Of a stretch of 64,000 nucleotides of DNA, positions 11,594-22,624 are shown piece after piece; position 1 is the stretch's first letter; every line of letters starts with the position of its first letter. The position numbers were made by a program, and so were the translations under genes. The stretch is from Jacaranda mimosifolia (Eukaryota > Streptophyta > Magnoliopsida > Lamiales > Bignoniaceae). Under the pieces are notes generated by a model. That model was not told where the DNA came from. It saw only the letters and a program-made list of their open reading frames with translations, and ran no database searches. Location of the stretch: contig CM032133.1 in the NCBI GenBank assembly GCA_018894105.1, positions 15,762,501 to 15,826,500 on the forward strand. Direction: 5' to 3'.

Positions 11594-13013
11594 AAATGAA
11601 CTCCTTCATTTGAATTTCCCTTCAAAACTAATTTCTCATTTTAATTAAATTAACTCTTTAATTTAATTAATTAATTTAACTTAACTTCTTAAGTTAATTA
11701 ACTTAACTCTTTAAGTTAACATGACTAATTAATTGTCATATGACACCAATTAAATTAACTCTTTAATTTAATTGGTATAATTACTTAGATTAATTTAATA
11801 ATTAAATTAATCAAGTCAAAATTACCAAAAACTGGTCAACCGATTTCTCTATAAAAATCACCTAGGTGAATATTCTAACACTTTAGAAAATTCCTCCCAT
11901 CAAGTAGAACTTTCTTTAGACTTTTGTATATGACTCATTAGGTTCTCTCATTCATTGGACCTGGGCTCACAACTAATTGTGAGATTTTGAATATTGAAAT
12001 ATTCACATTAGTTTAAACTCCTTTAAACTAATAACTCTTTTAATTAATCTTGATTAATTGAAGAGCACCAAATCTTCATAGTCAATGTCTAGTAACAAGC
12101 CCATGAGCCCAACTAATTGGTCGAAATGAATATGCTCTTGGAGAACTATTCTAGCTCTATGCTTGCTATGCAAATACGGTCCTTTCGTGTCCTATCTCCC
12201 AAAGAAGGCCTGGGCCAAGATATTTGCCGGCTCTCCAATAGCCTCGATAACTATGTTTCTAATCCCAATGTTCGATTTCCCTTATGACCTTATCTTTGGA
12301 AAACTCCTTATCCAAATTGTCATACTACCTTGCACAAGGATTTCTTGGAATTGATCATTGTAGAATACATAGAAGATGCACTCGCCCTTCACAACGATGA
12401 GGAGATAGATCCCACCTTGGATCTCACAAACCTCCATGTCTAAGTAGCTCATACCCAATCTCAACCCGCTAAGTGGTCGATGATGAGTTAAAGGATAAGG
12501 ATCTAACACAAGGTTACCATGAATCCTCTGGTCTAAGGACTAATTATATGCACTAGCATAAGTTGGAGAACTTGCCACTACCGACTTGCCACTCAAGCTA
12601 TGTTGTAGATTCTCTTGGTGGGTCTTCAATAAACTTGTTCTCTAACAAACAACCACTAAACTTGTACCCATATCTAACATGGATTGCTCATGAAATGGAG
12701 TAATATCCAACTCCTTAGATTTATGCATTGTTAGTGCAAGTCTATCAAATCTTAGATGTCCTGTCTCTTAAGATTCAATGACTTGGAATGTTTTAAGATC
12801 ACGACCGTGTAAGACTTATTTCATTATCACGATTCAGTGCGTGACCAAGTCCCATAGTCTTATGTGATCTAGGGGCTTCAACCGAATGCTACTGAAGTAA
12901 AATAAGCATAAGATGAAGATGTCCATTTTATATGAAAATCATTCAATCAAGATTGTATAACAAGTGAAATAGTTTACATACTAATCTAATTGGTTGCGGG
13001 CACTATTCCAATA
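11594..13013 (-). repeat. Copia-A 5' LTR, U3 part
   Basis: Continuation of the LTR broken at 2651. It begins in the sequence just before the hairpin array (array about 11635-11825) and ends cactattccaata, the counterpart of actattccaaca in other copies. The bases after 13013 belong to different DNA (the MULE), so 13013 is the outer edge of Copia-A. Confidence 0.85.
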
Positions 13014-13635
13014 AAGTTCAGTACTATTACAATATTTTTTTACAATATGTCAATATATATACTCTAAAAAATATATAGTTGTTTGTACTATTGTATTCTT
13101 CATGATTAGTAGTGTACATGTAAATTAACACACTGTAAAAAATACTTCATCTTTGAACCACATGTACCATCTACCAATTTCTACGTAAACTTGTACAACA
13201 GGTAAACACAAATCTGCGTAATAGCTACACACACTAATATGTACAACAGCCATAGACAAAAATCTCTACAATAGCTAAAAACATAAATATACCTAGTACT
13301 GAGAAATTTTGATATAATATCTATAAATCATGATATGTTACAATAAATGCTATACCAAACAATCTAATAAAAATTAGACAAATATTAGCACGTACATTGT
13401 AGTCCAAATAGTGAAAATCTAACATATCTTTCAAAAAGCACAACTTAGCAACTGCCTTTGGTCTTGGAACATCATGCCATTCCTTTTTCCTTGACTGTAT
13501 TCCCTTCATGCACCCTCTTTCTATGAATTAATAATAAAAAAATATATTAATTACAAAGTAAAGACAAGAATGTATAGCAAGCATACATATACTTGGAAAG
13601 AAAATATGTTATCAAGGTCAAGCTAATCTAGCTAG
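13014..13635. other. No gene seen; probable 3' flank of the MULE
   Basis: AT-rich sequence between Copia-A and the C-terminal end of the MULE transposase. The open frame at 13321-13509 has no family resemblance. No terminal inverted repeat was recognised. Confidence 0.5.
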
Positions 13636-14310
13636 TCATAGCTTCTTTGTATGTATGATGATTAGGCCTGAATCTACTACACCATTTTCATCTAATAACC
13701 CAAACATCAATTTGAGATAGAATCCTCTGTGTCCTTCTATGACCTAGTTGAGGTCTCACATTAAGTGCATTAATAGTTGGTTCTTCCTCTGATTGGAATG
13801 TCTTCATGTCAATAGTGGGAATGGCGTTAAGTTTGGTTTGTTGATACATCTCAACTTGGCAGTATTGGTCAGTAAAGCTATACATCAAAAGTGACTTAGA
13901 CTCAATACAAGCACACATATACTTGCATGGCATTTTATCAACTTGCCATGCTCGACATGAATAACTACATGAACAACTTTCATGGCATTCTATCAACTCT
14001 AGTGAGTTTGTTATATTTTGTCAATCATGTATCATAACTATGATTTATTTGCATATATGATTGACTATAGCTATAATGGGCATAAATCTTGCTATTTTCA
14101 CCTAATTATTTTGACATTCAGCTTGATTGTTATTTATTACACCCCATATATCCCCAGCAAATAAAGAATTTGCCTAATATTGGAGTTCTAATTTCACGAT
14201 GAAGCCTCTAGAAAGAGATATATGTGGACTCCATTATGTTTTTCATATGCCGGATATATTTTGCCTTGTTGAATCGTATGCAACTTTTATGAAAATTGAT
14301 GCCTAATTGA
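13636..14310 (-). pseudogene. MULE transposase, C-terminal part (SWIM zinc finger, zinc knuckle)
   Basis: The minus frame 13688-13996 contains a SWIM-type zinc finger (CSYSCRAWQVDKMPCKYMCA, with Y in place of the last zinc-binding histidine), then the tail typical of plant Mutator-like transposases (TDQYCQVEMYQQTKLNAIPT, later RRTQRI). Past a stop, near 13640-13680, a worn CCHC-like motif reads WCSRFRPNHHTYKEAM. Upstream, 14100-14300, frame-broken sequence resembles the WA..F..G..WG...NNQAE region. The rest of the protein is at 20640-22620, on the other side of the gag-only element. A dead copy. Confidence 0.75.
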
Positions 14311-14645
14311 TGTTGCTCGAAAATGGAACGAGATTCTTTCTAAACAACAATAAAGCATCGGTTGTTTTCTTAGGGTGCGCAGAGAGATATGTTCTTCTCA
14401 AGAGTTCTTCCACTCTAAGAAATTCTGTAAATAATTTCTTGGGTCTCATTTATCTCTTGGACTTAATATTTATGGATTTTAATCTTGATGGGCTTAGGCC
14501 CATTAGGATTTTTCTACTTTTTTTATGGGTTTGGATGACACTTGGGGCTCTTTGGTCCATTTACTTGATTAATTAACTTTAAGGTTGATTCATTATTTTT
14601 AGTCAAGTTACCAAAATGTCCTTAAGTACAATTTTAGTCACATCA
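14311..14645 (-). repeat. Gag-only element, 3' LTR
   Basis: 335 bp, plus ends tgttgctcga and ttagtcacatca. It pairs with 20274-20611 along its full length with many substitutions, so the insertion is old. Confidence 0.85.
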
Positions 14646-16075
14646 ATAAGCCCCACTATTTTTGATGAAAAATTGTTAATTTTACATAAAAAAATATAAC
14701 ATAATGTTTTGTTATAATTGTTATCTTATGCTTATTTTATTAATTATGGCATGTGTTAAGAGTTGGTGGAGTTCAATGTGATATTCACCTAATGACTTAG
14801 GTGAACTTTATACATCAAATACTCAGGAGCTCAAGAAGGTCTTTCGTGGTAGTCGTCTAAGGACATAGAAATTTTTTGATTGTTGTTGTAATGTAAATAA
14901 CGAGGTGCTATGTTAGAGAGGCACATGGTGATGTGGGTTTTAGGGCAAGTTCCCTTAGAGAGTTGTGCTTGTGTTAATGCGATGAAGTATGCGAGCACCT
15001 TGTGGTAACATTCTTGTTCCGAAACTTAGTCATTCTTATGACAAGGAATAATATAACATCATCGGTAGACTTAGAAAAATTTCTTGGGACTAAGGTTCGT
15101 ATATTAGAGGATATTAAAGTCATGCAGGATGTTGAAGACATGTCTTAAGAGCTTATGCTTTGTGAATGAGTTAGAAAATGTTATTGGGGGCATTTCATAC
15201 TTAAAAGACTTTTAGATATCTTTCTGTTGATTGGGAATATGTGTTTACTCCTTTATTTACTCAACTTTCATCTAAGTTGAGCTTCGATAGGTTTCTTTGA
15301 CTTGTTATTTTCTTAGGAGGTGTTGTGCTAGTTGTCTTGCATTCATCCAATAGATAAATTTTTTGAGGGTATGATTGTTAGGAACGTATCTCATTTGCAA
15401 TTTAAGAGGCAAGATCTCGAGGTGATGTCTTTCTCTTCTTGTTTATTTTTACTTCACCATAGTCCTTATGATCTTTTGCCTAACTCGTTAGGGTCAGTCT
15501 AGACTTCTTGGGGCATATCAACTCAAAAGACGATCATGTCTTAAGAGTGGGACATTGGGAAGTGGGATAATAGGTTTAGTTCGAGGAGAACGCTTGTTGG
15601 GTATGTAGAGATGGCGTCTACAGAGTGCAAGAAGGTAGTGCTCGCTTTGTACGACACCGGGTAGTGCCATTAGGTATTATTTGGAATTTTTTATGGAGGT
15701 CTTATGCTTCGATGATTACTTTAAGTCTTTGTAGGGTCTTATGCTCTATGAATAACTTAGAGTTTTTTACAAGGTTTTCGTATCTTTCAGTGGGTATCTT
15801 CAAGAGAGCTTTCAACATCATTTGCATAAACCCTCCTTGCCTCTCTTTGAATGGCTAAGCATTAATCAAGCATAGAGTGACTTTTGCTTTTGTTGTACTA
15901 TTGAATCTTGTGTCTTTGTTGTGGAAGTTAGAGTTTTTAGGGACATCAAATCATTTCCTCTATAAAATTTAACTTTCTCATAAAATTAAGGGCATAACTT
16001 AGTAGGATATAAGTCTCATCAAGCATAGGGAGCTATGACATTGGTAAGATTTTACGAGAATGAGGCAACTAGAAT
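14646..16075. other. Internal region of gag-only element; nothing recognised
   Basis: About 1.4 kb of moderately G/T-rich plus strand without a coding signal I can name. Two stretches share the phrase gagcttatgctttgtgaatga / gtcttatgctctatgaataa (about 15150 and 15728), hinting at an internal duplication. Confidence 0.4.
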
Positions 16076-16080
16076 GTTTT

Positions 16081-16526
16081 TATTGGATTTGTTGTCCGCA
16101 TCATCCCTTAACTTGGGGACTAACCGCTTAACCCATGGAACTTATGAGGCACAACTACATGAAGTTGACCGTAGCTTTAGTGGTGCTTTATGCTATCAAA
16201 TGTATAAGAAAATATAGTTGTGCCTCTGCTAATAGCTTTGGCTTTTAGCCTAGTGGTAAGTACTTGATCCTAACTATTGGTATCAGAGCAAGATCATGGG
16301 TTCGAGTCCCCAAGTTGTTACTGGGGGGAGATTGTTGGATTTATCGTTTGCATCATTCTTTAAATCAGGGACTATCTCCCTAATCTATGTTGCTTATAGG
16401 GCGCAACTACCTCAAGTCGACCATAGCCTTATACGATGCTTTGCTACCAAATGTATAATGAAATATAGTTGCACTTCTACTTGCAGCTGTAGCTTTTAGC
16501 CTAGTGGTAAGCACTTTATCCTAATA
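16081..16526 (+). mobile_element. TRIM: miniature LTR retrotransposon
   Basis: Two direct repeats of about 195 bp (16081-16276 and 16333-16526) surround only 56 bp. Right after the first repeat comes TGGTATCAGAGC (16278-16289), an exact plant tRNA-iMet primer site. Right before the second comes the purine tract CTGGGGGGAGA (16321-16331). The whole is flanked by a perfect 5-bp duplication, gtttt (16076-16080 and 16527-16531). There is no coding capacity. Plus orientation is opposite to the surrounding gag-only element. The repeats start tattggattt and tgttggattt; the first has lost the TG terminus. Confidence 0.88.
16246..16309 (+). promoter_or_regulatory. Pol III-like A and B boxes in the TRIM
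   Basis: TAGCCTAGTGG (16246-16256) fits the A-box consensus and GGTTCGAGTCC (16299-16309) fits the B box, 53 bp apart start to start. The A box lies in the LTR and the B box in the internal part, so only the left LTR has both in order; the A box recurs at 16497-16507. No acceptor-stem pairing was seen, so this is not called a tRNA gene. Confidence 0.55.
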
Positions 16527-16531
16527 GTTTT

Positions 16532-18055
16532 GACAGTAAAGTTAGAAAGAGAAAGAGTCAGCTAAGTTGTTGACGGAGCATAAATGCCTAAAGGTAAGAT
16601 TCACGAAAGATGTGAAGAGTGAAAAGAAGTTCTTATGTCCCTCTGCGAAGAGGACGATTTGGCGAACACGTTCATAAAGATACAGCCAAGGGGTATGGCG
16701 ACTCTGGCAAGTTCTTTAAGGTGATAGATGTGGAGGCAATGGTGGAAGAGTCAGCAGGTATAGCTTTGTAGGAGTGAGATATTATGTTTAAGATGGTGGT
16801 AGAAAGTAAAGTTGCGTTTAGGATTTTGATGCTGCTTTGCATCTTCTAGTCAATTATAGTAGTACATCACCATTTACTCCTAATGGCCAAGTGTCAGTCA
16901 AATATCTTTTCGTCTTTCTCATTTAAGTTGAATAGAGTATGCTTCGTTTTTGCTTATTTTGCATTCATGCAAGTACTTAGCTAATTGAATGATCACTAAC
17001 TTTGCATACTTGTACTTTGAATAGCTAAGTGAATGATCATTAACTTTGCATACTTGTACTTTGAAAATTATGTGATGGGAGGCATAAGGATGCCATTGTT
17101 AAGTATCAAGGAGAGAACACATCTCAAATATTCACAAGGGAAACCAAACTTGGGCATTTGCACCGATGCCAAAATTGGATGTCCATGTAGGGCGCAAGTG
17201 ATGGCGCGGTGGGCAGTAGGCTAGGGGTACCTATTAGATGCTATGCCAAGGTGCCTACTGGGCACCCGTTTCAAGCACTTATGAGGCATTAGACTAGGGT
17301 GCTTGGATAGTTATTTGTCTTGGGTATTTACTGGGCCCTTGGTTGGCTGTTCATCTCCAGCGTCTATAGTGTGCTAGGCCAGGGCACCTAATTAGGTATT
17401 CATCTCGAGCGCTTATGGGGCACTACACTATGTCACTTAGTAGGCACCCAACTAGGCATTCATCTTGAGTGCTTGCTGGGCGGCAGACCAGGGCACCCCG
17501 CTCAAGCTTTGGCTAGGCATTGATGCTTAGGCATCTACACAGGGTGCCTTTGCGAGACTTCACTTTTCTTTTCTAGTTTTGTACTCATTTATGTTGTCTT
17601 TGTTGGACTTGCTAATAGCACAATATCTTTGATAGCCATTTGAGCGCTTAGAGAATTTCATTGATCAAATTCTATGGAGACTTTACCATGTTCACAAAGT
17701 TGAAGTTACTGAGTATGGCTTTGTAATGAAGCTTTCTTAAGGAGGAATGGAGCCTCCCCCCCCAAACATTTATGTTAGTTCACCTTATTAAAGCAAAGTC
17801 CTTTGAAGGAAGAGAGGTAAATCTACACTCAAATTGAGCATAGATGAAGTATTGATGTGAGAATAAGTGCATTCAAGTTTTCTGAGAGTCTTCATAATAA
17901 GTGTGGGGCGACGTGCTAGGTTGCTAGACTTAAAGGTTTTTCTTCAAATATTTGCCAAGTGTTACGGCATTGCCACCTTTCTCTTTGTGAGGATTCAATG
18001 TGGACTTTCCTTACTTAATGACGCAAGTATCTTCCAAGATGTTTCTAAGTGAATA
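16532..18055. other. Internal region of gag-only element, with degenerate GC-rich tandem repeat
   Basis: No protein family recognised. At about 17220-17560 a degenerate tandem repeat (50-60 bp period, core like ttcatctcgagcgct and agggcacct; starts near 17347, 17396, 17456) is markedly richer in GC than its surroundings. Such arrays are common in untranslated parts of plant gypsy elements. Confidence 0.5.
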
Positions 18056-18059
18056 TAGG

Positions 18060-18250
18060 AGTTGTCGTTATATACTCCGAAAGAGGACAGATAGGGAGCT
18101 TTTTTAGAGAACGCTATTGACTTTCGAAGAGAGTCAATAGAAGACTTTTTAGGATACCAAGTACTCTTGAGGGAGCTGATAGTGGACTTTTCTAGAATAC
18201 CACGTACTCCCAAAGGGAGTTGATCATGGTCTTTTCTAGAATGCACTAAG
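18060..18250. repeat. Short tandem repeat in gag-only element
   Basis: About four diverged units of 42-50 bp containing gggagctgatagtggac and ctagaataccacgtactcc, starting near 18095, 18131, 18172 and 18217. The minus frame 17995-18246 only reflects this repetition. Confidence 0.6.
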
Positions 18251-18829
18251 GATGGAATTTGAGATAGTGACGTGTGCTTTATTCAAGTCTAAAAATGAAT
18301 AACTTCAAATTAAAAGAGTTACCAACTTAAAGTAGAGGAAGAAAGTTTCTAAATCACTCAAAGAGAATTTGTCAATGGTACTAGGGAATTAAAGAAAGGC
18401 TTCATTAGCAGTGCTCCTAAGTATTCCAGAGAGGATCTCTTGAGGTGATTGCCAGTTTGATATCAGGGCTTAAGAGTATGTCCTCATCATTATCCTTCTT
18501 CTCATGCGGCTTCTTTGTTTGGTCAACTCTGAGGGTAGAACTCTCGATGCTTTTCCCGTACACCTAGGGATGCACTTCAAAGATTCTTAGTATGAGATCA
18601 ATTATATGAGCTTGCATTCACTTTGGTATCGGCACCAATGCATTCTTAGCATTGATATAGTCTTTGCCAGCTGACCTTCTTGACATTTTTTAGATAACTT
18701 CAGCCGTAGAGAGGTCATCAAGGTCATAATATTATGGCCAATCTTTTAGCTCTAGTACTTATCTTGCTATTATTGGTGGTCTTTGCTTTCTCTCATTGCG
18801 AGATATTTCTTTGGACTTCCTAGCCTCCG

Positions 18830-20262
18830 CGCCACGTACCATTTGAGGTGTCCACTCTGGATCAGTCTCTCGATCTCATTCTTCAAATATCTTCACAATT
18901 CGATAGTGTGTTTATTGCTGCAGTGGAAGTGGCACCACTTGTTCGACTCTTGCTTTTTTAGATCCTCCATTGTCTTTTGAAGAGGATATTGTAAGAGGCC
19001 ACTTTTAGAATTTCTTCTCAGAGGGTAAAAAATAGTATGTATATGGTGAAAGCTTGGGGGGTACTGTGCTTTATGCTTATTAGACCTTCGGGCCTGTGAT
19101 CTCCTTATTTTTTGTTATTGTTATTCGGTTCATCACACGTTTTATGCTTATTCCATCATGGAGCAATCACGACTTCTTCAATCCTGATATATTTTCTGGC
19201 ACACATCAAGAGTTCATCCAGAGTAGTTGGAGATTTTCTAGTAATCAATTCCCTGAACTTTGAGTGCTTTAGGTTTTGCTTAATGATGCCTAGCAGGAGC
19301 TCCCGGCTGACGCGGGGCATCTTGTGTATTACTTAGGCAAAGCAGTTGAGGTAAGTCCTCAAGGACTCTCCATCTTTATGCTTGATAGTGAATAGGTACA
19401 CCACTATTTTGGGCCACCTACGGTTCATAGAGAAGTTCTAGAGAAAACACTACACCAATATTTCCCATCCGATGAATTGGTATCTAGTTGAACCACATTA
19501 TAGCATATGCTTGATGAGTATGGTGCGAACAACTTGCAACATACACCTTCACTCAAGCTGTAGAGCTCCATCCTTGCCTGGAAAATTTCTTCTAGGGTCT
19601 ATAGTGCCATGATGATAGTTAGGCATCTTTACTCCCAGAGAGAGCGCCTTTGCTGGGATGGCTGGAGAGAAAGGGCAGTGCCAAAGGAGAGTACTGCTAG
19701 ATGGTGGCGTTAGGTTCCTGCTCCTCCATGTAGTTGAGGTGTTGAGGAATGTGCTTAAACTCTATAAGAGAAAAGTGTATGTCTCTTTGTTCGGGTGAAG
19801 AAAGAGGAGCAACATCATGCTCAGAGTTGGCTCTCCACTCGGTTCTCTTTAGAGATGAAGAAGCCCCCCCAACTCCAGTGTGAGGATTATTGAAACTCTT
19901 AGGGATGGTGCTTCTTAGTATACTAGGTATCTTAAGTAATGCTCTCAAATGGTCTTCACCATCTCCTAGGTTATAGGTAGGCTAGGATCTCCGGCATGAG
20001 GTATATGCTACACGTGTGTTTCCTCTGGTGCATTTTGCACATTAGGGGCTAGCTTTAGCTTTCCTCGTCCTGCTTCCAATCTCTACAAGTGCGAGGTTCC
20101 TTACACCGATGTCTTTCTTCTTTGTTTGTAGCGAATGAGGGCCTTGATGGTCTTCACTTTTCCTTTTATGTTGGGAGCTCGTGTGAGTGTTGGTGGCTCT
20201 TGTCATAAATCTCTCCACATCCTTAGCGTTCTTTCTTCTTCCATTTAGTTTCCCAAAGATGA
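18830..20262 (-). pseudogene. Gypsy gag (Retrotrans_gag) remnant of the gag-only element
   Basis: Read from the right: an N-terminal low-similarity part (frame 19697-19948); near 19600-19680 KALSLGVKMPNYHHGTIDPR, the entry of the gag domain (family pattern: P-Y-G-x-x-D-P); near 19150-19390 KDGESLRTYLNCFA then SRELLLGIIKQNLKHSKFRE, matching the conserved gag core; and near 18897-18950 CHFHCSNKHTIEL then LKNEIERLIQSGHL, which fits the Cx2Cx3-4H zinc knuckle region of gypsy gag. Several stops interrupt it. Nothing like a protease follows before 18000. Family known, precise clade not determined. Confidence 0.7.
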
Positions 20263-20273
20263 CACCAAAATGA

Positions 20274-20611
20274 TGCTGCTTGAAAATGGAGCGAGGTCCT
20301 TTTTGGAAAACAGTAAGGTGTTAGTTCATATTTTCAAGAATACGCACAGAAGATTTACTCTTCTCGAGAGTTCTTCTACTTTGAGAAATTTTATAAATAA
20401 TTCCTCATATCCCATTTCTCTTTGAGACTTGGTATTATAGATTTTGGTCTTGATTGGTTTAGACCTATTTAGGTGTTTCTACCCTCTTTATGGGGTTGGC
20501 TAGTCCTTTAGGCTTTTGGCCTATTTACTTGATAATTAACTTTAGGGTTATTTCATTATTTTTATTCAAATTATCAAAATGTCCTTAAGTCTAATTTTAG
20601 TCAATTCATCA
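20274..20611 (-). repeat. Gag-only element, 5' LTR
   Basis: 338 bp, plus ends tgctgcttga and tcaattcatca. It pairs with 14311-14645. The primer-site-like sequence lies just left of it (20249-20270). Confidence 0.85.
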
Positions 20612-20639
20612 ATGTTTATTGTTGTGAAGAGGATACTTT

Positions 20640-22620
20640 CCTATTACTTGAAATTGAAATTATATGATCATTTGATTTTTTGAAATATTATTTGAACATT
20701 AAATCAAATAAGATCGTATATTTCAATAAAATATAAAAAATCTTACTTGCTTTTTGAAGTTTTCCACCAAGTGTCTCAAATAGCATGCATGATGACTACT
20801 CGAAAATACTGTGGGAATAGCCCTAATAAGCCCAACATATAGGTCAGAAAAGAAAGTTAACCTTTTGAACACTGTGTTGTGGTAAAAATCTAAAATCTTC
20901 CATAGCTTCAAGTAGAACCACTCTAAATTAACATTATTTTCAGTACTAACAACATATGCTAATGTGAATAGAACGTCATTAGGATCCTTAGTGACAACAC
21001 TAAATAAGTATCCTTTATACGTATTCTTAGTATAAGTGTCATTCAAGAAAATTAGTGTTCTGCATCTTCTGAGAAAGCCAACTAGACAATCTATAAAATA
21101 GATAAATAGTCAGTGAAACTTTTAGGTTGTACGGTGAATTTCATAATCTACAATATTTCTAGGGTTTGTTTCCTTCACAACCCTACACTACCGCCTCAAT
21201 TTATCAAAGGATCCTTTGTCTAACCCATGAATATCATACATAGCTATTTCTTTACTTAACCATGCTTTATGGTATCTAATTTCCACACCAAATTCTCTAT
21301 GAATATCTTTCATCAAATTTCAAGGAGATAGCAAGGCTCTCCCTTCAATTTTTCTTTTACTACATTAGCAACCAAGTAGAATCAACTCTAGGATGTTCCC
21401 TTGTCCGAAGACTACCCTCATTACATGCATGTATCATGTTGCATTTTCGATTGCCAATGAAACTTATCGACTTCATGCCTTGATGAAATTATTGTCACTG
21501 CAAATTGTTATAATCTTTTTGGAATCGCTTTTTCTTATATATGAAGGATTTTCTAGTAGCAATAACATAGTTTGGAAGTTTAATTTCACACTCCTCAACA
21601 TCTTGGAACATTTGGCCTTCTCTGTGGATGTAATGACTCCAAGCATCAATTGAATGCCTTTGTAATCCTAAGTCATATAGTGACTCACTTGTAAAGGCAA
21701 TGACCTTGTCTATTTCATTCCTAAATGGGTTTTCATAGCAAAGAAATAACATATTCAAATACATAATAATTGAAAATAAAGTGCGTCAGTATCAATGTGT
21801 AAGTATTGAAATAAACAAATCCAGTATTTAATATAGAAGAGCTAAGTATTGGAAAACCAACAAATCTAACATTCAACATAAAAGAGCTAAGTATTGAAAT
21901 AAAAAAAAAAAACCAGTGTTTAATATAGAAGAGCTAAGTACTGAAATGACCAATTCTAATATTTGACATAGAAGAGTTAATCTGTGAAAATCCAGCAGAT
22001 TTAGTATTCAACACAAAAGAGCTAAGTATTAAAATAAATAAATTAAGTATTTAACATAGAAGATCTAAGTACTAAAATAACCAAATCTAGTATTTTACAT
22101 AAAAGAGCAAGTACTAGAAAACTAGAAAATCTAGCATTCAACATAGAAGAGATAAGTATTGAAATAAACAATCCAATATTTAACATTGAAAAGGTAAGTA
22201 ATGATAAATAAAAATATCCATCATTCAATATAGAAGAGCTAACCACTGAAATGAACAAATCTAGTATTTAACAATAAGTACGCAAATACATAAATAAAGT
22301 ACTTTGTAAACAAACTACATATGCAAAGAGGTATTGCTTGTGATACTAGAAGTATACTAAACAATAAATGCAGTACTAAGTTGAGGATATTAAGTATTTA
22401 CCTATTGACATAGCTACTTTGCCTTCCCTGTCCACTAGGTTCACTTTTTTGAACAACTATCATGGCAACTAAGGTTATCTTTAAGCACAAATACAGGTGA
22501 ATCATGTTGAACACGTCCTCATCAGCATTCAAAGTCACATACAATTCTTTATGCAGCGCAAGGTATTGGACTGTGTTGAACTGAAGTCAAATTTTACACC
22601 AATTTTTTCCAAGTTGGAAA
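20640..22620 (-). pseudogene. MULE transposase, N-terminal and catalytic parts
   Basis: The frame 20723-21046 is the MULE transposase core: NDTYTKNTYKGYLFSVVTKD then FTLAYVVSTENNVNLEWFYL, where the first catalytic aspartate (family DGT/DDT) is N. Sequence reading GFLRRCRTLIFL precedes it out of frame near 21060. Frame-broken text at 21170-21490 resembles the A-W-x-x-K-x-x-A region. The frame 21495-21764 begins the N-terminal zinc-binding-like part (GQMFQDVEECEIKLPNYVIA). Near 22400-22600 a further piece reads LYVTLNADEDVFNMIHLYL, usual for the far N-terminus. The gap between the last two holds a minisatellite. The gag-only element separates it from its C-terminus at 13636-14310. Confidence 0.75.
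21795..22275. repeat. Minisatellite, about 44-bp unit, 10-11 copies
   Basis: Units contain agagctaagtattgaaat, with starts near 21838, 21884, 21929, 21974, 22018, 22062, 22105, 22148, 22189 and 22234. They alternate between forms with aaccaacaaatctaac and aaacaaatccagtatttaa. Copies differ by substitutions and small indels. Only some spacers are alike and there is no perfect repeat, so it is not a CRISPR array. The frame 22043-22258 is a by-product. Confidence 0.85.
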
Positions 22621-22624
22621 GACA

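Larger units (their letters stand above)
1..13013 (-). mobile_element. Copia-A: partial LTR retrotransposon, interrupted by Copia-B
   Basis: This is the leader and 5' LTR of a minus-strand Ty1/copia element whose gag and pol lie beyond the left edge. Base 1 falls just upstream of where gag should start: the first 60 bases match the sequence preceding the gag ATG in Copia-B (7331) and Copia-E (39880). A primer binding site at 1899-1911 is followed by the LTR from 1914. The LTR breaks at 2651, where Copia-B is inserted, and resumes at 11594, running to 13013. The two parts add up to about 2.16 kb, close to the other copia LTRs here. Nesting makes A older than B. Confidence 0.85.
14311..20611 (-). 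mobile_element. Gypsy-type LTR element with gag only (TR-GAG-like)
   Basis: Two direct repeats (14311-14645 and 20274-20611) flank 5.6 kb. Minus orientation is shown by a gag region next to the right LTR and a primer-site-like sequence immediately inside it: minus TGGTGTCATCTTTGGGAAAC, which resembles the TGGCGCCGTCTGTGGGAA type of plant gypsy elements with C-to-T and G-to-A changes. A purine-rich GTGGGGCTTA lies inside the left LTR. Gag motifs are clear, but no protease, RT, RNase H or integrase was found in the remaining 4 kb. It interrupts a MULE transposase and hosts a TRIM. No clear target duplication (attga against atgtt). Confidence 0.75.

Noticed and set aside
15625..15858. A host gene fragment in the gag-only element
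   Set aside because: No recognisable domain; hydrophobic composition alone is not enough to support capture of a host gene.
16240..16315. A tRNA gene
   Set aside because: A and B box matches are present, but I could not form an acceptor stem or an anticodon arm, and the segment coincides with the LTR end, primer site and internal part of a TRIM.
14306..20616. Target duplication for the gag-only element
   Set aside because: attga and atgtt do not match; the LTR pair and primer-site-like sequence carry the call instead.
21795..22275. A CRISPR array
   Set aside because: Plant nuclear DNA, imperfect units, and the whole unit repeats rather than a short repeat alternating with unique spacers.
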